Of a DNA stretch of 64,000 bases, positions 61,150-64,000 are shown piece after piece. The translations under genes and the position numbers were made by a program. Numbering within the stretch: the stretch's first letter is position 1; each line of letters starts with the position of its first letter. This DNA comes from an uncultured Bizionia sp. (GTDB lineage Bacteria > Bacteroidota > Bacteroidia > Flavobacteriales > Flavobacteriaceae): contig CANMCF010000001.1 of the NCBI GenBank assembly GCA_947496215.1, positions 372,001 through 436,000 on the forward strand. Reading direction: 5' to 3'. The notes beneath the pieces were generated by a model. It ran no database searches, had not been told where the DNA came from, and saw only the letters and a program-made list of their open reading frames with translations.

Positions 61150-64000
61150 TTAATTTACAATTATCTTAGTAATTGTATCATTTCCAGTTTCTCCTATTCT
61201 TGTTTTCAACAAATACAAACCAGTAGGCAATCTATTGTCAAGTTTTATTGTCTTTACTGTTTCAAGTCTTTTTTCTTCAGTTAGCTCGAAGACTTTCTTA
61301 CCAGTGACATTGTAAATCTCAATTTTAACCATCCCCTCTTCTTCTGTATTGAAATCAATATTCAATGTGTTTCGTTCTTGAGACATTGGATTTGGATATA
61401 CATTTATTCTGTCTGTGTCTGCATTGCTTTTTTCGACATTTGATGATGCTATTTTTCCAAAAGAAGAAATGGTTATGCCATAATCTTCTACTTCACCATA
61501 GTTCATATTGCCACAAGGCACAGCTGAAGCTGGATAGTAAGCCACTCTCAAACGCATTCTTGTCGTTCCTATTGCTGCATCTTGAGGAACGGCAATAGAA
61601 ATTTGACCAGTTGTACCTGATGTTTTGTTTAACTCAGTAAATTCACCTTCATCTTCGAAATCACCATCTTGATTCCAATCAAACCAAGCATAGATTTCAT
61701 CATTTGTTCCATCTTGGTATGGAGTTATTGTTACATTCAAACTATTGGTAGAACCAATTGTCAAGTTGGCGTTTGTTTCATTTGTGAAGTCCTCATAACC
61801 TGAGATACTTCTACTTGAAGTATTTTCGATTTCAGAAAAATTCACCTCTGTGATAGCTTCCGGACCCTTAATTCCGCTAGCATCGCAATATACCAGACCT
61901 GGGTTCCCTTCACCATCAGTGGTTACGTTTACATTGTAATCTTCAACTTCTCCATATTCCATAAAATCACAAGGAACAGCCGAAGTTGGGTAGTATGCTA
62001 CTCTTAGGCGCATTCTCGTTGTTCCTAAAACAGCATCTTCTGGAACACTAATGATAACTTGACCTGTTGTTCCAGAATTTTTACTCAATTCTTTGTACTC
62101 TCCTGGATCGTTAAAATCTCCATCTTGATTCCAGTCGAACCAAGAGTATATCTCATCGTTCGAACCATCTTGATAACCAACGATCGTCACTTTTAAATTG
62201 TTGCTTGTTCCAATGCCGACAGTTGCAGTTTGATTGCTGAAATATTCATACCCATTCTCATTTCTTCCAGACGCATTCTCTATTCCTGCAAATTCAACCA
62301 AAGAAATGGCTTCTGGACCACTATTACCGTTTGTTACACAATATTCATCTGGTTCTCCATCTCCCTCTCCTGTCTGTAATGTCCCAGCTTTTATAGGGGT
62401 TTCTGGAATTCCGCTAATAGCGTATTCTTCAAATTCAAAAGAACTTCCACCGTTGCTAACCCTTAACTTGATCCAGCCATAGTGAGTACGTTCTGACCTA
62501 ACAATTCTAATGCCAACATATTTTGTTTTACCTCTCCAAGCTTGGTACGAATCTGAGTCTATCATATGCTGTCCTCTTCCTGAGTAGTATTCTTGACCAT
62601 TCTTCCATGAACTATCTGGCCCAATAATGTCTCCCGCATTAAGGGGTGTAAGCTCATAATCGTCATTGGCAATAGCATCTTTTCTCCAAGAAATAAATTT
62701 AATGCCTAAGTAATCTCCCGTAACATAATTTTGCATTTGATGGATATGGATTTGCCTATCGATGCTTACATGTGATGATAAAACCGCAAAAGAACCAGTT
62801 CCTGAGGAAGGATCACTTACTACAAACTCACTATCATTGAGCGATTTAGAAAAACTATCTCCCAGATGCTCTAAATTCAATGTAAATTCACTGAACAATA
62901 TCTGTGAGGCATCATTAGAAGAAAATGCTGTATCTAAAAACTTAAATTTAATGTTGTCATGATATTCCCATTCATCGGAAGGAAGTGTCGAATTCCCTAG
63001 CATTGACAATCTTACTCTTCTATTATTCAAAACGGTTGCTCTAAATTGCAACCCATTTGGCACATTGGCTATGGTATAATGTATTCCGGCCTCCATATTT
63101 CCTGCAACGGAAAAAGTATCACTCTTCAAATCTACAATGATGTCATTTTCCATAGAACCGTCATTGCTAACAGATTCCAAGAACCTGTCCTTGGAATAAG
63201 TGACATGAGGCTTCTCAATATTAGCAGTTATCGAGTTTCCAATATCCGGATTGACAGCCATTGAAATAATCTTGCCAAATCGGCCATCATTTGAAACTGT
63301 TGCCTTCATCCAACCATACAAGTATGATCCAGTAACGGTTTTGGTTCTAAAACCAAAATATCCCGTTCTGCCATGCCAGTTGGAATATGATGCGCTAGTA
63401 AGTGTGGCTGGTGCTGTTTGTGTGGTAACACCAGACAACCAAGTACCAGATGAGTTGACTCCAATGGAACTCCCTTCTGGTAGATAGGAAATATTAATGC
63501 TATCGTTGTTACATAACAGCTCTAGACTCTTACTCGGATTATTGACCCCAAGAAGTGTACCATCATAATTTACAAGTCTCACTTTCAAGGCTCCATTTAT
63601 GGAAGCCGTCGAACTAAAATCCGTTATATAAGATACATTGTCTTCATCTTGACCAATTGCTTTCAAGATTGTTGGAGAGAAAGTTTCGTAGTACACTTCA
63701 TAATCGTCAATAAAACTAACCTTATACGTTCCGGTAGTGGAGAATATGGCATTTGTCCCACCAACAATCGCTGGATTAAGCAATGTAATGGTAAAACTGC
63801 TTGAATCACTCTCTTCATGATTGTTGGCTTGACCAACTAAGGTAATCTCGCCAGAGACACTATCCGTGATGTTAATTCTAGCATTAAGACCATTAGGTAT
63901 TCCACTGGTAGTATAATGAACTCCTTCTTGCAATATTCCTATTGTTGCAAATTGAGCACCATCTATGGCTTTAATTCTTCTTTTGTTGACGATGCCTCCG
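61150..64000 (-). CDS. GEVED-domain T9SS surface protein, partial (5' end beyond the window)
   Basis: At least 950 residues; the frame is open through the right edge, so the 927-residue piece from a TTG at 63933 is not the true start. The visible part begins with repeated beta-type modules, then two GEVED domains (about DNA 61925-62345 and 61470-61900) with near-identical SWFDWNQDGDF/AWFDWNQDGDF, GTTRMRLRVAYYP and YGEVEDY. The last 80 residues are a T9SS type A sorting domain with YPNPMSQERN. A large secreted protein of probable adhesion or carbohydrate-binding role; no catalytic motif is seen. Confidence 0.85.
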   Translation of the reverse strand, partial: GGIVNKRRIKAIDGAQFATIGILQEGVHYTTSGIPNGLNARINITDSVSGEITLVGQANNHEESDSSSFTITLLNPAIVGGTNAIFSTTGTYKVSFIDDYEVYYETFSPTILKAIGQDEDNVSYITDFSSTASINGALKVRLVNYDGTLLGVNNPSKSLELLCNNDSINISYLPEGSSIGVNSSGTWLSGVTTQTAPATLTSASYSNWHGRTGYFGFRTKTVTGSYLYGWMKATVSNDGRFGKIISMAVNPDIGNSITANIEKPHVTYSKDRFLESVSNDGSMENDIIVDLKSDTFSVAGNMEAGIHYTIANVPNGLQFRATVLNNRRVRLSMLGNSTLPSDEWEYHDNIKFKFLDTAFSSNDASQILFSEFTLNLEHLGDSFSKSLNDSEFVVSDPSSGTGSFAVLSSHVSIDRQIHIHQMQNYVTGDYLGIKFISWRKDAIANDDYELTPLNAGDIIGPDSSWKNGQEYYSGRGQHMIDSDSYQAWRGKTKYVGIRIVRSERTHYGWIKLRVSNGGSSFEFEEYAISGIPETPIKAGTLQTGEGDGEPDEYCVTNGNSGPEAISLVEFAGIENASGRNENGYEYFSNQTATVGIGTSNNLKVTIVGYQDGSNDEIYSWFDWNQDGDFNDPGEYKELSKNSGTTGQVIISVPEDAVLGTTRMRLRVAYYPTSAVPCDFMEYGEVEDYNVNVTTDGEGNPGLVYCDASGIKGPEAITEVNFSEIENTSSRSISGYEDFTNETNANLTIGSTNSLNVTITPYQDGTNDEIYAWFDWNQDGDFEDEGEFTELNKTSGTTGQISIAVPQDAAIGTTRMRLRVAYYPASAVPCGNMNYGEVEDYGITISSFGKIASSNVEKSNADTDRINVYPNPMSQERNTLNIDFNTEEEGMVKIEIYNVTGKKVFELTEEKRLETVKTIKLDNRLPTGLYLLKTRIGETGNDTITKIIVN
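61470..62345 (-). repeat. Tandem duplication encoding two GEVED domains
   Basis: Two adjacent copies of about 430 bases within the GEVED gene encode highly similar domains, the strongest matches being in the segments coding for DWNQDGDF and TRMRLRVAYYP. Recent duplication or gene conversion is likely. Confidence 0.75.

Noticed and set aside
1-64000. tRNA, rRNA, CRISPR or prophage genes
   Set aside because: Gaps between genes were read for these; no cloverleaf, direct-repeat array or phage gene was recognised. A tRNA search program would be needed to exclude tRNAs firmly.

Overview
The window looks like a chromosomal segment of a marine-type member of the Flavobacteriaceae (Bacteroidota). The signs are an A+T-rich genome, several secreted proteins ending in type IX secretion (T9SS) type A sorting domains, Bacteroidota-style -7 boxes (TAnnTTTG) with no obvious Shine-Dalgarno sequences, a bacillithiol gene (bshA), and family-typical genes such as a Bacteroidota LptD, a fused GH3/beta-lactamase protein and GEVED-domain proteins. 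I saw no tRNA, rRNA, CRISPR array, prophage or intact insertion sequence. All family assignments come from reading the protein sequences; no search was run.

Layout. 1-626: almost gene-free, with a cut-off reading frame at the left edge, a long inverted repeat and a terminator. 627-5379: a secreted purple-acid-phosphatase-like enzyme and a membrane protein, divergent from a membrane-spanning LuxR-type regulator. 5387-12010: one long minus-strand run: chorismate synthase, dicarboxylate/amino-acid symporter, GshB-like ATP-grasp ligase, a small frameshifted gene, rhodanese-type sulfurtransferase, N-formylglutamate amidohydrolase and a DUF1704 zinc metallocarboxypeptidase-like protein. 12131-13761: a lipoprotein, then a decayed stretch holding a T9SS sorting-domain relic. 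13762-19753: a plus-strand operon of a secreted CotH-kinase protein, a DUF4956 membrane protein, a HlyD-like adaptor and a TolC-like outer-membrane protein. This is the best candidate for an undescribed system, together with the ATP-grasp/DUF1704 cluster.

19995-31104 is metabolic: an LpxH-like phosphatase; an Lrp regulator with a D-2-hydroxyglutarate-dehydrogenase-like protein, divergent from a DUF1338 2-oxoadipate dioxygenase (together the end of a lysine/2-aminoadipate degradation route); and an N-acetylhexosamine module (nucleotidyltransferase, NahK-like 1-kinase, GH109-like enzyme), followed by bshA. 31122-46942 is mostly envelope biology: the GH3/beta-lactamase fusion, bacterial PH-domain proteins, an Fe-S/CCG electron-transfer pair, MCE (MlaD-like) protein, cell-wall amidase, LptD, RidA and an alanine/glycine symporter.

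47494-64000: a TPR/HTH membrane regulator, a possible PD-(D/E)xK protein, two DEAD-box helicases flanking a cold-shock gene, a membrane-tethered GH113-like protein, an M43 and an M16 peptidase, a vanadium-haloperoxidase-like T9SS protein, a DUF3817 protein, and a GEVED-domain T9SS protein cut by the right edge.
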